Below are positions 7,301 to 14,157 of a DNA stretch of 64,000 bases, one piece after another. The DNA comes from Rugosimonospora acidiphila (GTDB taxonomy: Bacteria > Actinomycetota > Actinomycetes > Mycobacteriales > Micromonosporaceae): the NCBI RefSeq assembly GCF_039543385.1, contig NZ_BAABJQ010000010.1, positions 206,164 through 270,163 of the forward strand, in the 5' to 3' direction. Every line of letters starts with the position of its first letter. Position 1 is the first letter of the stretch. The translations under genes were made by a program, and so were the position numbers. Below the pieces are notes generated by a model. It made no database searches. It saw only the letters and a program-made list of their open reading frames with translations, and was not told where the DNA came from.

Positions 7301-7305
7301 ATGAT

Positions 7306-7366
7306 GAAAAGGGTTGATCGTCCCTTGTGGATAATCTCGGTATCGAACCGGATTGGCTACGAGGGC
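7306..7366 (-). pseudogene. Short remnant with T-loop core
   Basis: Between tRNA-Gln and the CAG tRNA a 60-nt slot keeps CCGG-TTCGATA-CCG but no acceptor or anticodon arm. A 10-mer TTGTGGATAA (7325-7334) that matches the DnaA-box consensus lies in it, probably by chance. Confidence 0.3.
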
Positions 7367-7367
7367 C

Positions 7368-7442
7368 TGGATCCCGGGCGAGGATTCGAACCTCGACTAC
7401 CGCGTTCAGAGCGCGGCGGCCTGCCGGTTAGCCGACTCGGGA
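7368..7442 (-). tRNA. tRNA-Gln(CTG), CCA encoded
   Basis: The acceptor is TCCCGAG/CCCGGGA (one mismatch), D arm GGCT/GGCC, anticodon stem CCGCG/CGCGG with loop CTCTGAA (anticodon CTG), and T arm CGAGG-TTCGAAT-CCTCG. U1-A72 is the usual Gln signature; the discriminator is U, which is unusual. CCA is encoded at 7368-7370. Confidence 0.85.
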
Positions 7443-7607
7443 GGGGGTCGGCGGGCCGCGGTCCCGCCGACCATCATCAGCGCGTGGCGAGGGCGGCCCG
7501 GCGCGGAGCCCGCGGGGTGGTCCGCGGCGGCATCCGTGCCTCGGCCGGCGTCCGGTCGCCCTCGCGCTGATCGTGGCCGCCGCAGGCGGCCACTGTGTTG
7601 CGCCAGG
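7443..7607. other. Non-coding gap in the tRNA array with two strong hairpins
   Basis: No tRNA is recognisable here. A 10-bp perfect hairpin (GGTCGGCGGG/CCCGCCGACC, 7446-7472) and a 9-bp perfect hairpin (GTGGCCGCC/GGCGGCCAC, 7573-7593) lie at its two ends. Between them the imperfect inverted arms ATCAGCGCG...AGGGCG (from 7475) and CGCCCTCGCGCTGAT (7557-7571) bound about 100 bp, like a tiny inverted-repeat insertion. Confidence 0.45.
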
Positions 7608-7682
7608 TGGTAGCGAGTAGGGGAGTCGAACCCCTGTCTCCGCGCTGAGAACGCGGCGGCCTGACCGCTAGCCGAACCCGCC
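7608..7682 (-). tRNA. tRNA-Glu(CTC), CCA encoded
   Basis: The acceptor is GGCGGGT/ACTCGCT with two wobble pairs, the D arm GGCTAGCGGTCAGGCCGCC is typical of bacterial tRNA-Glu, the anticodon stem CCGCG/CGCGG has loop TTCTCAG (anticodon CTC), and the T arm is AGGGG-TTCGACT-CCCCT. Discriminator A and CCA (7608-7610) are encoded. Confidence 0.9.
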
Positions 7683-7683
7683 T

Positions 7684-7750
7684 GAAACTGCGGGAGTCGA
7701 ACCCGCAGAAATGCCATCCACTGTGGAGTTGTCAACGCTCGATGCCACCG
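7684..7750 (-). pseudogene. Degenerate tRNA-like unit abutting tRNA-Glu
   Basis: It has a perfect T arm (GCGGG-TTCGACT-CCCGC), and its 3' end touches the first base of tRNA-Glu. No matching 5' acceptor strand is found. At the anticodon-arm position lies CTCCACAGTGGAT, again a palindrome with one central base instead of a seven-base loop. The 17-bp sequence at 7713-7729 recurs inverted at 6213-6229. Confidence 0.4.
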
Positions 7751-7765
7751 GCATGCCGGGGCGCG

Positions 7766-7838
7766 CACGGGTTGCAGGACTCGAACCTGCTACCTCCGGG
7801 TTTGGAATCCGGCGTGCTGCCTGTTGCACCTAACCCGC
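7766..7838 (-). tRNA. tRNA-Trp(CCA)
   Basis: The acceptor is GCGGGTT/AACCCGT (G1-U72), D stem GTGC/GCAC, anticodon stem CCGGA/CCCGG with an A-C mismatch next to loop TTCCAAA (anticodon CCA), and T arm GCAGG-TTCGAGT-CCTGC. Discriminator G fits Trp. CCA is not encoded. It is the first unit of the array. Confidence 0.85.
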
Positions 7839-7858
7839 TCGTGAGGAAGCGACAAACG

Positions 7859-7891
7859 AAAAAGCCGCCCGTCCCGGCTGGGGAGGGCGGC
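7859..7891 (-). terminator. Intrinsic terminator of the 44-codon gene
   Basis: On the minus strand the stem GCCGCCC-TCCC...GGGA-GGGCGGC (11 pairs with a one-base bulge) is followed by TTTTT. It lies about 20 nt after the small gene's stop and about 20 nt before tRNA-Trp, so it separates the two units and leaves almost no room for a separate array promoter. Confidence 0.85.
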
Positions 7892-7911
7892 GTGAACGCG
7901 ATGGATTCGCG

Positions 7912-8046
7912 TCAGTAGCGCCGCCGGTCCGGCCGGATGACCCACTTCTGTGTCAGTGGCGCGTGACGCAGCAGCCCACGCGCCCGCAGGCTCGCCTCGC
8001 TCCGCGACATCAGCTGTCGCAGGCTCACTGAGGCTTGCCGGTACAT
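7912..8046 (-). CDS. Small basic protein, 44 residues, function unknown
   Basis: The ATG at 8044-8046 is preceded by a near-perfect AAGGAGAT site with good spacing, and the gene ends before a strong terminator; both support a real gene. The product starts MYRQASVSLRQLM, ends VIRPDRRRY and is rich in Arg, with no transmembrane segment or Cys motif. I do not recognise a family. Its leader carries tandem repeats (next entry). It lies directly upstream of the tRNA array on the same strand, and the terminator probably keeps them as separate transcripts. Confidence 0.65.
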   Translation of the reverse strand: MYRQASVSLRQLMSRSEASLRARGLLRHAPLTQKWVIRPDRRRY

Positions 8047-8052
8047 CTCGGA

Positions 8053-8110
8053 TCTCCTTGTTCGTTCGTTCGTGGTTGTTCGTTCGTTCGTGGTTGTTCG
8101 TTCGTCGTTG
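8053..8110 (-). repeat. Short tandem repeats in the leader of the 44-codon gene
   Basis: On the minus strand the unit AACCACGAACGAAC recurs about three times with internal ACGA tetranucleotide runs, ending just before the ribosome binding site. Such arrays can change length by slippage. Any effect on expression is inference. Confidence 0.7.
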
Positions 8111-8349
8111 CTGAAGACAACGGTACGGTCGCCGATCCTTGCGAGCAATCCATTTAGCGGGCGCCTTTACCTCGCCGGCACCGGTGCCGCGCACCGATTC
8201 GATACATCCGCGCCGGTCACTGGGTGGCGGGGCGTTCACCCGAACGGGGGGGTCACGCCCACGCGGGGAACGGGGCCGGGGAACCGGACACACGTGTCAG
8301 GTCGCCGCGCGGCGAGGGTTAAACCGAGCAATCGGGGTAACGGACCTTC
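8111..8349. other. Divergent intergenic region upstream of the GalE fusion
   Basis: Together with the repeats this makes a roughly 300-bp gap between divergent genes. I see no further gene. It must hold the promoters of both the 44-codon gene and the GalE-glycosyltransferase operon, but no convincing -35/-10 pair stands out. Confidence 0.4.
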
Positions 8350-10776
8350 GTGGCCTGGTTGGTAACGGGCGGGGCAGGATATATCGGCGCCCCGGTGGTG
8401 CGCGCGCTGCTGAACAGTGGCCGCCCGGTCGTCGTACTGGACGACCTGTCCTCCGGCGACCTCGGCACGGTACCGCCGGAGGTACCGCTGGTGCGGGCGT
8501 CCGTGGGAGACAGCGCGGCGGTTCGGCACGCCCTGGCGGAGTATGACGTCACCGGCGTCATCCACCTGGCCGGTCGCAAGTCGGTGGTGGAATCGCTGGC
8601 CCGGCCGCTGACCTACTACCAGCAGAACGTGGGCGGGACCCAGGCACTGATCGAGGCCATGGCCGAGGCGGGCATCGAGAAGATCGTGTTCTCGTCGAGC
8701 GCCGCGGTCTACGGCAACCCCGAGTGCGACGTGGTCGGCGAGGACGCGGAGCTGCAGCCGCTCAACCCGTACGGTGCCACCAAGCTGGTCTGTGAATGGA
8801 TCATGATGGAGGCGGCCCGGGTGCACGGACTCCGGCCGCTGGTTCTGCGGTACTTCAACGTGGCCGGAGCGTCGATGATCGGTCGCCCTCGACCGTCGGA
8901 CATCGGGCTGGTCGGGCGCGCGGTCGATTCGGTCGCACGAGGGGCGCAACCGGTCGTGTACGGCCGTGACTACCCGACACCCGACGGTTCCTGCATCCGG
9001 GACTTCGTCCACGTGCTGGACGTCGCCTCGGCGCACGTGGTTGCCGCCGATGCGCTGGACGCCGGGCACGAGGGCGGGGTCTACAACGTCGGCTGCGGCA
9101 TCGGCTACTCGGTCGGGCAGGTGTTTGACCAGATCCGGGAGGTCACCGGGGTCCGTTTCGAGGAGGAGGCCCGGCCCCGGCGCGGTGGCGACCCGGTGCG
9201 GGTGGTCGCGTCCATCGAGAAGATCGGCCGGGAACTGGGCTGGCGGCCCAGCCACGACCTGTCGGGGATCGTACGCAGTCAGTGGCAGGCGGCCCTGGGA
9301 GCCGCGCACCTCGGGGCGGCGCCGCAGGCCCGACCGCTTCCGTTGGAGCGACGCGGGGCGCGCAGGCGTTCGGCGACCGAGCGAGCCGCCGCGGGGTCGG
9401 CGGGCCCGGGCGCCGGGTTCGCGACGGCCGAGCGCGCGGGCGCGGGGCTGGCGGGTGACGGGCCAGCGGGTAGCCGGCCGCCGGCCGCCGGCGAGTCGAT
9501 GGCCGGTCGGGTGCCGGCGGGTACCGGTGGGCGAGACGGAAAGGACGCGAAAACGGACGACAAGGAACGATCGGAGCAACTGGCGACTCGTGCGGACGAA
9601 CGACCCGCGCGCATCCAGGTGATCTCGGCCAGCATCGGTGCCGGGCACGACGGCGCGGCGCGGGAACTGGCCGGCCGGCTGTCGGAACGCGGGTTCCAGG
9701 TCGAGTGCATGGACCTGATTTCGGTCTTTCCCGGTTGGCTGGGGCCGTTCCTGCGCGCCATGTACCGCCGCATGCTCACCAGGCGGCCGAGGCTGTACGA
9801 CTCGCTGTTCCGGATCGCCTGCACCTTCAACGGTGCGGCGCCCATCACCCGGGCGCTGCTGCGCCCGATGCGGCGCCGGTTGCTGCGCCGGCTGCCCCCC
9901 GATGCCCGGGCGGTGGTCTCCACCTTTCCGCTCGGCGGACAGATACTCGGGCCGCTGCGCCGCAGTAAGCGCCTCACGGTACCGGCGATCACGTACCTGA
10001 CCGACTTCGGCGTGCACCCGATCTGGGTGGCGCCGGGCGTCGACATGCACTGCGCGGCGCATGAGGTGACCCGCGTCCAGGCACGCGACCTGGGGGCCGG
10101 GGACACCAGGGTGGTCGGCCGGCTGGTGTCGCCGCTGTTCCGCCCGGCATCGGCCGAGGCGAAGCGGGAGGCGCGGGAACGTCTCGGGCTGCCGGCGTCC
10201 GGACGGTACGCGCTGCTGGTGGCCGGCTCGTGGGGCGTGGGCGAACTGGTGGCGACGGCGGCCGAGGTCGCCGGCAGCGGGGCCGCGGTACCGGTGGTGG
10301 TGTGCGGCGACAACGCCGAGATGTACCAGGCGGCGTGCCAGCAGGGCGTCGGTCACGTGTTCGGTTGGGTGGACGACATGCTCGGCATGCTGCACGCGGT
10401 CGATGTGCTGGTCGAGAACGCGGGTGGGCTGACCGCCCTGGAGGCGATGGCGTGCGGGGTGCCGGTGGCCACCTACCGCGCGATACCGGGGCACGGTACG
10501 CAGAACGCGGAGGCCATGGTTCTCGCCGGGGTGACCCACTGGATCCACAGCCGTGAGGCGCTGGGTCCGGCGCTGACCGAGTTGATCGACGGGGGAGTGG
10601 GCCTGCAGCAGTGCCAGGCCGCGCTGGCCCTGTTCGAATCCGATCCGGCGACCGTGGTCGCGGATCTCGCGAAGGCCGGATTCGCCGAGCACAGCGGGTT
10701 CGCCGAACCGAACAGGTTCGCCGGGCAGAGTGAGTTCGCCGGGCGAGGCGGTGGTGGCGAAGGGCCTGCCGCGTGA
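8350..10776 (+). CDS. Fusion of UDP-glucose 4-epimerase and MGDG-synthase-type glycosyltransferase (GT28)
   Basis: This 808-residue protein has two enzyme halves. Residues 1-318 are GalE-like: the NAD site TGGAGYIG (6-13), catalytic Ser in FSSSAAVYGNP (about 115-117) and Tyr141/Lys145 in YGATK. A low-complexity linker (about 319-418, Ala/Gly/Arg-rich) follows. Residues about 420-780 match diacylglycerol glucosyl/galactosyltransferases (UgtP/MGDG synthase): the acceptor-side motif SASIGAGHDGAARELAGRL and the donor-side motif VENAGGLTALEAMACGVPV. The C-terminal 20 residues repeat FAEP/FAGQ-like units. The frame is unbroken, with a GTG start and consistent codon use. Epimerisation of UDP-Glc to UDP-Gal coupled to galactolipid synthesis at the membrane is inference. 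It is translationally coupled to the deacetylase. Confidence 0.85.
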   Translation: MAWLVTGGAGYIGAPVVRALLNSGRPVVVLDDLSSGDLGTVPPEVPLVRASVGDSAAVRHALAEYDVTGVIHLAGRKSVVESLARPLTYYQQNVGGTQALIEAMAEAGIEKIVFSSSAAVYGNPECDVVGEDAELQPLNPYGATKLVCEWIMMEAARVHGLRPLVLRYFNVAGASMIGRPRPSDIGLVGRAVDSVARGAQPVVYGRDYPTPDGSCIRDFVHVLDVASAHVVAADALDAGHEGGVYNVGCGIGYSVGQVFDQIREVTGVRFEEEARPRRGGDPVRVVASIEKIGRELGWRPSHDLSGIVRSQWQAALGAAHLGAAPQARPLPLERRGARRRSATERAAAGSAGPGAGFATAERAGAGLAGDGPAGSRPPAAGESMAGRVPAGTGGRDGKDAKTDDKERSEQLATRADERPARIQVISASIGAGHDGAARELAGRLSERGFQVECMDLISVFPGWLGPFLRAMYRRMLTRRPRLYDSLFRIACTFNGAAPITRALLRPMRRRLLRRLPPDARAVVSTFPLGGQILGPLRRSKRLTVPAITYLTDFGVHPIWVAPGVDMHCAAHEVTRVQARDLGAGDTRVVGRLVSPLFRPASAEAKREARERLGLPASGRYALLVAGSWGVGELVATAAEVAGSGAAVPVVVCGDNAEMYQAACQQGVGHVFGWVDDMLGMLHAVDVLVENAGGLTALEAMACGVPVATYRAIPGHGTQNAEAMVLAGVTHWIHSREALGPALTELIDGGVGLQQCQAALALFESDPATVVADLAKAGFAEHSGFAEPNRFAGQSEFAGRGGGGEGPAA

Positions 10777-11549
10777 CGCTGCGCCGGAGCCGGCGATCCC
10801 CGAGTACGGCCGCGGTGGCGGCACGGGTGGGCGCGGCGATCGGTGCGCTCGTGGTGGCCCACGCGGCACCGAGCGTGCTGGCGATTCCCCGGGTACGGGC
10901 GCGACTGTCGGCGCGCGTGACCGGGGTCGGTGACGGTGGCCGGATAGCGCTGACCTTTGACGACGGGCCGAACCCCGTCTCGACGCCGAGGTTCCTGGAG
11001 GCGCTGGACGAGTCGGGTGTGAAGGCCACGTTCTTCATGCTCGGCTGCATGGCCGCCCGCGCGCCGGCGTTGAGCCGCGCCATTGTCGAGGCCGGTCACG
11101 AGGTGGCCCTGCACGGGTGGAGCCACCGCATCCTGATGCTTCGCGGCCCCGCGGCCACGTACGCCGACCTCGCCCGGGCCCGGTCGCTGATCGCGGACCT
11201 GACCGGGCAGGAGCCCCGGTTCTTCCGGCCGCCGCACGGCCTGTTCAGCACGCCGGCGCTGGTGGCCGCCGCGCGGTTGGAGCTGACGCCGGTGCTGTGG
11301 ACCTGCTGGGGGCGGGACTGGAAGCCGCAGGCCACCCCGGAGTCGATACTGGCGAAGCTGCGGCCGGGTCTCAACGGCGGCGCCACCATCCTGTTGCACG
11401 ACGCCGACGGCGACCAGGCACCGTGCGCCTGGCGGTCGACGCTGCGCGCGCTTCCGTGGGTGCTGGAGGAGTGTGCCCGGCGCGGGCTGCGGGTCGGGCC
11501 GCTGCGGGACCACGTCACCCCGACGCAACCGGCCCCGGCAACCCCGTAA
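10773..11549 (+). CDS. Polysaccharide deacetylase (NodB/CE4)
   Basis: A 258-residue protein with an N-terminal hydrophobic segment (about 13-38) followed by a NodB domain. Motif 1 is ALTFDDGPN with the base and metal Asp residues, motif 2 is HGWSHR with the two metal-binding His, motif 3 is FRPPHG, and a late LLHDAD holds the final His. All metal ligands of the CE4 family are therefore visible. It removes acetyl groups from a cell-surface polysaccharide, or possibly a glycolipid given its partner. The GTG start overlaps the stop of the GalE fusion (GTGA), so the two are translated together. Confidence 0.87.
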   Translation: MTLRRSRRSPSTAAVAARVGAAIGALVVAHAAPSVLAIPRVRARLSARVTGVGDGGRIALTFDDGPNPVSTPRFLEALDESGVKATFFMLGCMAARAPALSRAIVEAGHEVALHGWSHRILMLRGPAATYADLARARSLIADLTGQEPRFFRPPHGLFSTPALVAAARLELTPVLWTCWGRDWKPQATPESILAKLRPGLNGGATILLHDADGDQAPCAWRSTLRALPWVLEECARRGLRVGPLRDHVTPTQPAPATP

Positions 11550-11577
11550 CGGGCGTGTGCGGACAGCCCGGAGGCGG

Positions 11578-11895
11578 GTGACCGGGTTCGCCGTCGTCGA
11601 GCGCCGCGGCGAGGCGGCGGAGATCCGCTGGGCCGCGGCAGCCGCCGGCCGCCGCGACCACGGCATCGGTACCGCGCTGATCGAACACGTGCTCGACGCG
11701 CTGCGCGACGCCGGTGTGCGGATCGCCGAGGTCAAGACGCTGGACCCGGCGGCGGGGTACCCGCCCTACGCCGCCACCTACGCGTTCAGGAAGGCGCGCG
11801 GCTTCGTCCACGCCGACACCATCGACCCGCTCCCCGGCTGGGAACCCGGAAACCCCCGTGCCCTGCTCATCGCCGCGCTGACCGCCACGAGATAG
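11578..11895 (+). CDS. Short GNAT-family N-acetyltransferase
   Basis: The chosen GTG is preceded by GGAGG. The roughly 105-residue product contains the acetyl-CoA motif RRDHGIGTALIEHVL and the later AFRKARGF segment of GNAT enzymes. It begins at the strand just before motif A, so the N-terminal half of a normal 140-160-residue GNAT is missing; it may be a minimal form or a 5'-truncated gene. The substrate is unknown. It lies 28 bp after the deacetylase and before the HelD-type gene. Confidence 0.65.
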   Translation: MTGFAVVERRGEAAEIRWAAAAAGRRDHGIGTALIEHVLDALRDAGVRIAEVKTLDPAAGYPPYAATYAFRKARGFVHADTIDPLPGWEPGNPRALLIAALTATR

Positions 11896-12003
11896 GACGG
11901 GTCGAGACGCCCCGGTCACCGCCGCTGGCGCCCGGCTACTACCCTGACGCAGCCGTTGAAGGGACGCCGCAATCGGGATCGGTTGGGAATGCAGGGGTCG
12001 GGC

Positions 12004-14157
12004 GTGAACCAGGAAACGAGCGTGGACCAGGGGCCGGGCGGGGACCGGGACGCGGAGATCGCCGAGGAGCAGACGTACTTCGACGCCGCCGCCGGATTCC
12101 GCGAGCGCAAGCTCGCCGGGCTGGGTGACCTGGCCCTGGCGACCGCGCACCGGGGCGCCGCCAAGCCGATGAGGCAGCACATCGAGCAGGCCCGCCAGGC
12201 GATCGGCCAGGCGGGCGAGGCGGTGGCGTACGGCCGGATCGACGGCGAGTCCGGCGAGGTGCTGTACGTCGGCCCACACCTCATCAGGGACGATGACTCC
12301 GAGGTGCTGGTCGTCAACTGGCGGGCGACCGCCGCGGCGCCCTACTTCGCCGCGAGCCACGCCGACCCGCGCGGCGTGCGCCGCAAGCGAGTGTTCGAGT
12401 GCACCGGCAACACCATCCAGTCGTTCACCGACGTGGTCTTCGCGGAGATAGCCGCGACCGTGGACGACTACCTGCTCGGCGAGCTGGACCGGGCGCGCAC
12501 CGGCCAGATGCGTGACATCGTCGCGACGATCCAGGCCGCCCAGTACGACCTCATCCGCGCGCCGCTGGACCAGGTGCTCATCGTCGACGGCGGGCCCGGT
12601 ACCGGAAAGACCGCGGTGGCCCTGCACCGGGTGTCCTGGCTGCTGTTCCAACACCCCGACCGGCTCGACGCCGACAGCGTCCTCGTCGTCGGGCCGCACC
12701 CGACATTCATCCGCTACATCGGGCGGGTGCTGCCCGAACTCGGCGACACGCAGGTGCGCATGGCTGATGTCGGCCGGCTGGCACCGGACGTCCACCGTGG
12801 ACGGAACGAGCCGGAGGAGCTGGCCGGACTCAAGGGCGAGGCGCGGATGGCGGGACTGCTGGCCCGAGCCCTGGACGCCCGGATCGGCGCGCCCGAACCG
12901 GCCGAGCGGCTGCTGATCGGCGGACGGTTCGTCACCCTGCCGGGCGCCGACGTGGCCGAGGCGGTCTCGGCCTGCCGTGCGGCCATCGGACCGTACACGC
13001 AACGCCGTCAGTTGCTGCGGGACCGACTGGTCGCGCTCGTCCTCGCGCGTACCGGCGTGGATTCGGGCGGCGACCCGGCACTGGCCAACCTCGCTGAGCG
13101 GCTGTGGCCGCAGCAGTCCGCCCCGGCGTTCCTGCGCGACCTGTTCGGATCCCGGCAGCGGCTGCGCACCGCCGCCGGTGACGAGTTCACCGAGGCGGAG
13201 ACCGCGTCGCTGGTACGCCGGGGAGCGGATCGGCTGTCCCAGGAGGTCTGGTCGGCGGCCGACCTGCCGCTGCTGGATGAGTTGGACCATCTGATCAATG
13301 GTCCGAAGGACCGTTACGGTCACGTGGTGGTGGACGAGGCGCAGGACCTGTCGCCGATGCAGCTGCGCAGCGTGGGGCGTCGCAGCACCACGGGTTCGCT
13401 GACCCTGGTGGGCGACATCGCGCAGTCGACCGGGCCGTGGGCCCGCGACGACTGGGCGGAGGTGACGCGTCACCTGCCCGATCGGCTTCCGACCGCGGTC
13501 GCCGAGCTGCGCTACGGGTACCGGGTGCCGCGCCAGCTGTACCGGTACGCGGCGCGGCTGCTGCCGGTCGCGGCGCCGGGGGCCAGGCCGCCGGAGGTGG
13601 TACGCGACGGTCCCGCGGAGCCGGGAATCCACCGGGTCGGCCTCAGCGAGCGGGCCGGCCGGACGGTCGCACTGGCCATGCGGCACTCGGCCGCCGGCCT
13701 GTTCGTCGGTATCGTCTGCCCGCCCCGCTGCCGGCGGGAGACCGAGGCGGCACTGGCTGAGAACGGGGTCGAGTGGAGCAGCGCCGACCGGGGCGAGTTG
13801 GGCGCCGCGGTCAACCTGGTGAGCCCACGGGAGGCGAAGGGCCTGGAGTTCGACGCGGTCATCGTGGTGGAGCCCGAGCAGATCGTGGCCGGCGACGAGC
13901 GCGGGCACCGGATGCTCTACGTCGCGCTCACCAGGGCCACCCGCCACCTCGACATCGTGTGCGTCGGCGAGCCGCTTCCGCTGTCGGTACCCGCGTCGGC
14001 CCCCACCACCCGGGACGGCGTAGCGGCGTTCGGGGAGCGCGACGTCCGGCGCCTCGCCGAGCACCTCGCGGGCCAGGTCCGCGGCGCGGCACCCGAGCAG
14101 GCCTGGCCCGGCATCCTGCACCGGCTCGCGGAGCTGCTCACCCCGCCGGCCGACTAG
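12004..14157 (+). CDS. HelD/HelR-type RNA polymerase-associated UvrD-like ATPase
   Basis: About 717 residues from the GTG at 12004, which has AGGGG upstream; the frame is open from 11956. It has the HelD layout: an N-terminal coiled region (EIAEEQTYFDAAAGFRERKL), the domain YGRIDGESGEVLYVGPHLI, Walker A GGPGTGKT (about 196-203), Walker B DEAQDLSPMQL (about 443) and a UvrD-type C-terminal motif (EAKGLEFDAVIVVE...YVALTRATRHL). HelD proteins free stalled RNA polymerase from DNA; the HelR branch also displaces rifamycins. No rifamycin-associated palindrome is visible upstream, so a resistance role is not supported here. Confidence 0.85.
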   Translation: MNQETSVDQGPGGDRDAEIAEEQTYFDAAAGFRERKLAGLGDLALATAHRGAAKPMRQHIEQARQAIGQAGEAVAYGRIDGESGEVLYVGPHLIRDDDSEVLVVNWRATAAAPYFAASHADPRGVRRKRVFECTGNTIQSFTDVVFAEIAATVDDYLLGELDRARTGQMRDIVATIQAAQYDLIRAPLDQVLIVDGGPGTGKTAVALHRVSWLLFQHPDRLDADSVLVVGPHPTFIRYIGRVLPELGDTQVRMADVGRLAPDVHRGRNEPEELAGLKGEARMAGLLARALDARIGAPEPAERLLIGGRFVTLPGADVAEAVSACRAAIGPYTQRRQLLRDRLVALVLARTGVDSGGDPALANLAERLWPQQSAPAFLRDLFGSRQRLRTAAGDEFTEAETASLVRRGADRLSQEVWSAADLPLLDELDHLINGPKDRYGHVVVDEAQDLSPMQLRSVGRRSTTGSLTLVGDIAQSTGPWARDDWAEVTRHLPDRLPTAVAELRYGYRVPRQLYRYAARLLPVAAPGARPPEVVRDGPAEPGIHRVGLSERAGRTVALAMRHSAAGLFVGIVCPPRCRRETEAALAENGVEWSSADRGELGAAVNLVSPREAKGLEFDAVIVVEPEQIVAGDERGHRMLYVALTRATRHLDIVCVGEPLPLSVPASAPTTRDGVAAFGERDVRRLAEHLAGQVRGAAPEQAWPGILHRLAELLTPPAD

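Noticed and set aside
7325..7334. DnaA box TTGTGGATAA suggesting a replication origin
   Set aside because: It is a single copy with no second box, AT-rich element or replication gene nearby.
6126..7768. Many short open frames on both strands across the tRNA array
   Set aside because: They translate tRNA sequences (repeated GxEPPxRxLxxxxR-like peptides come from T and anticodon arms) and have no ribosome sites.
8236..10869. An 877-codon open frame on the minus strand opposite the GalE fusion
   Set aside because: It has no domain and an Arg/His/Pro-rich composition typical of antisense frames in GC-rich genes; the plus frame has intact enzyme motifs.
11896..12003. Rifamycin-associated element before the HelD/HelR-type gene
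   Set aside because: I found no convincing long GC-rich palindrome of that kind in the interval.
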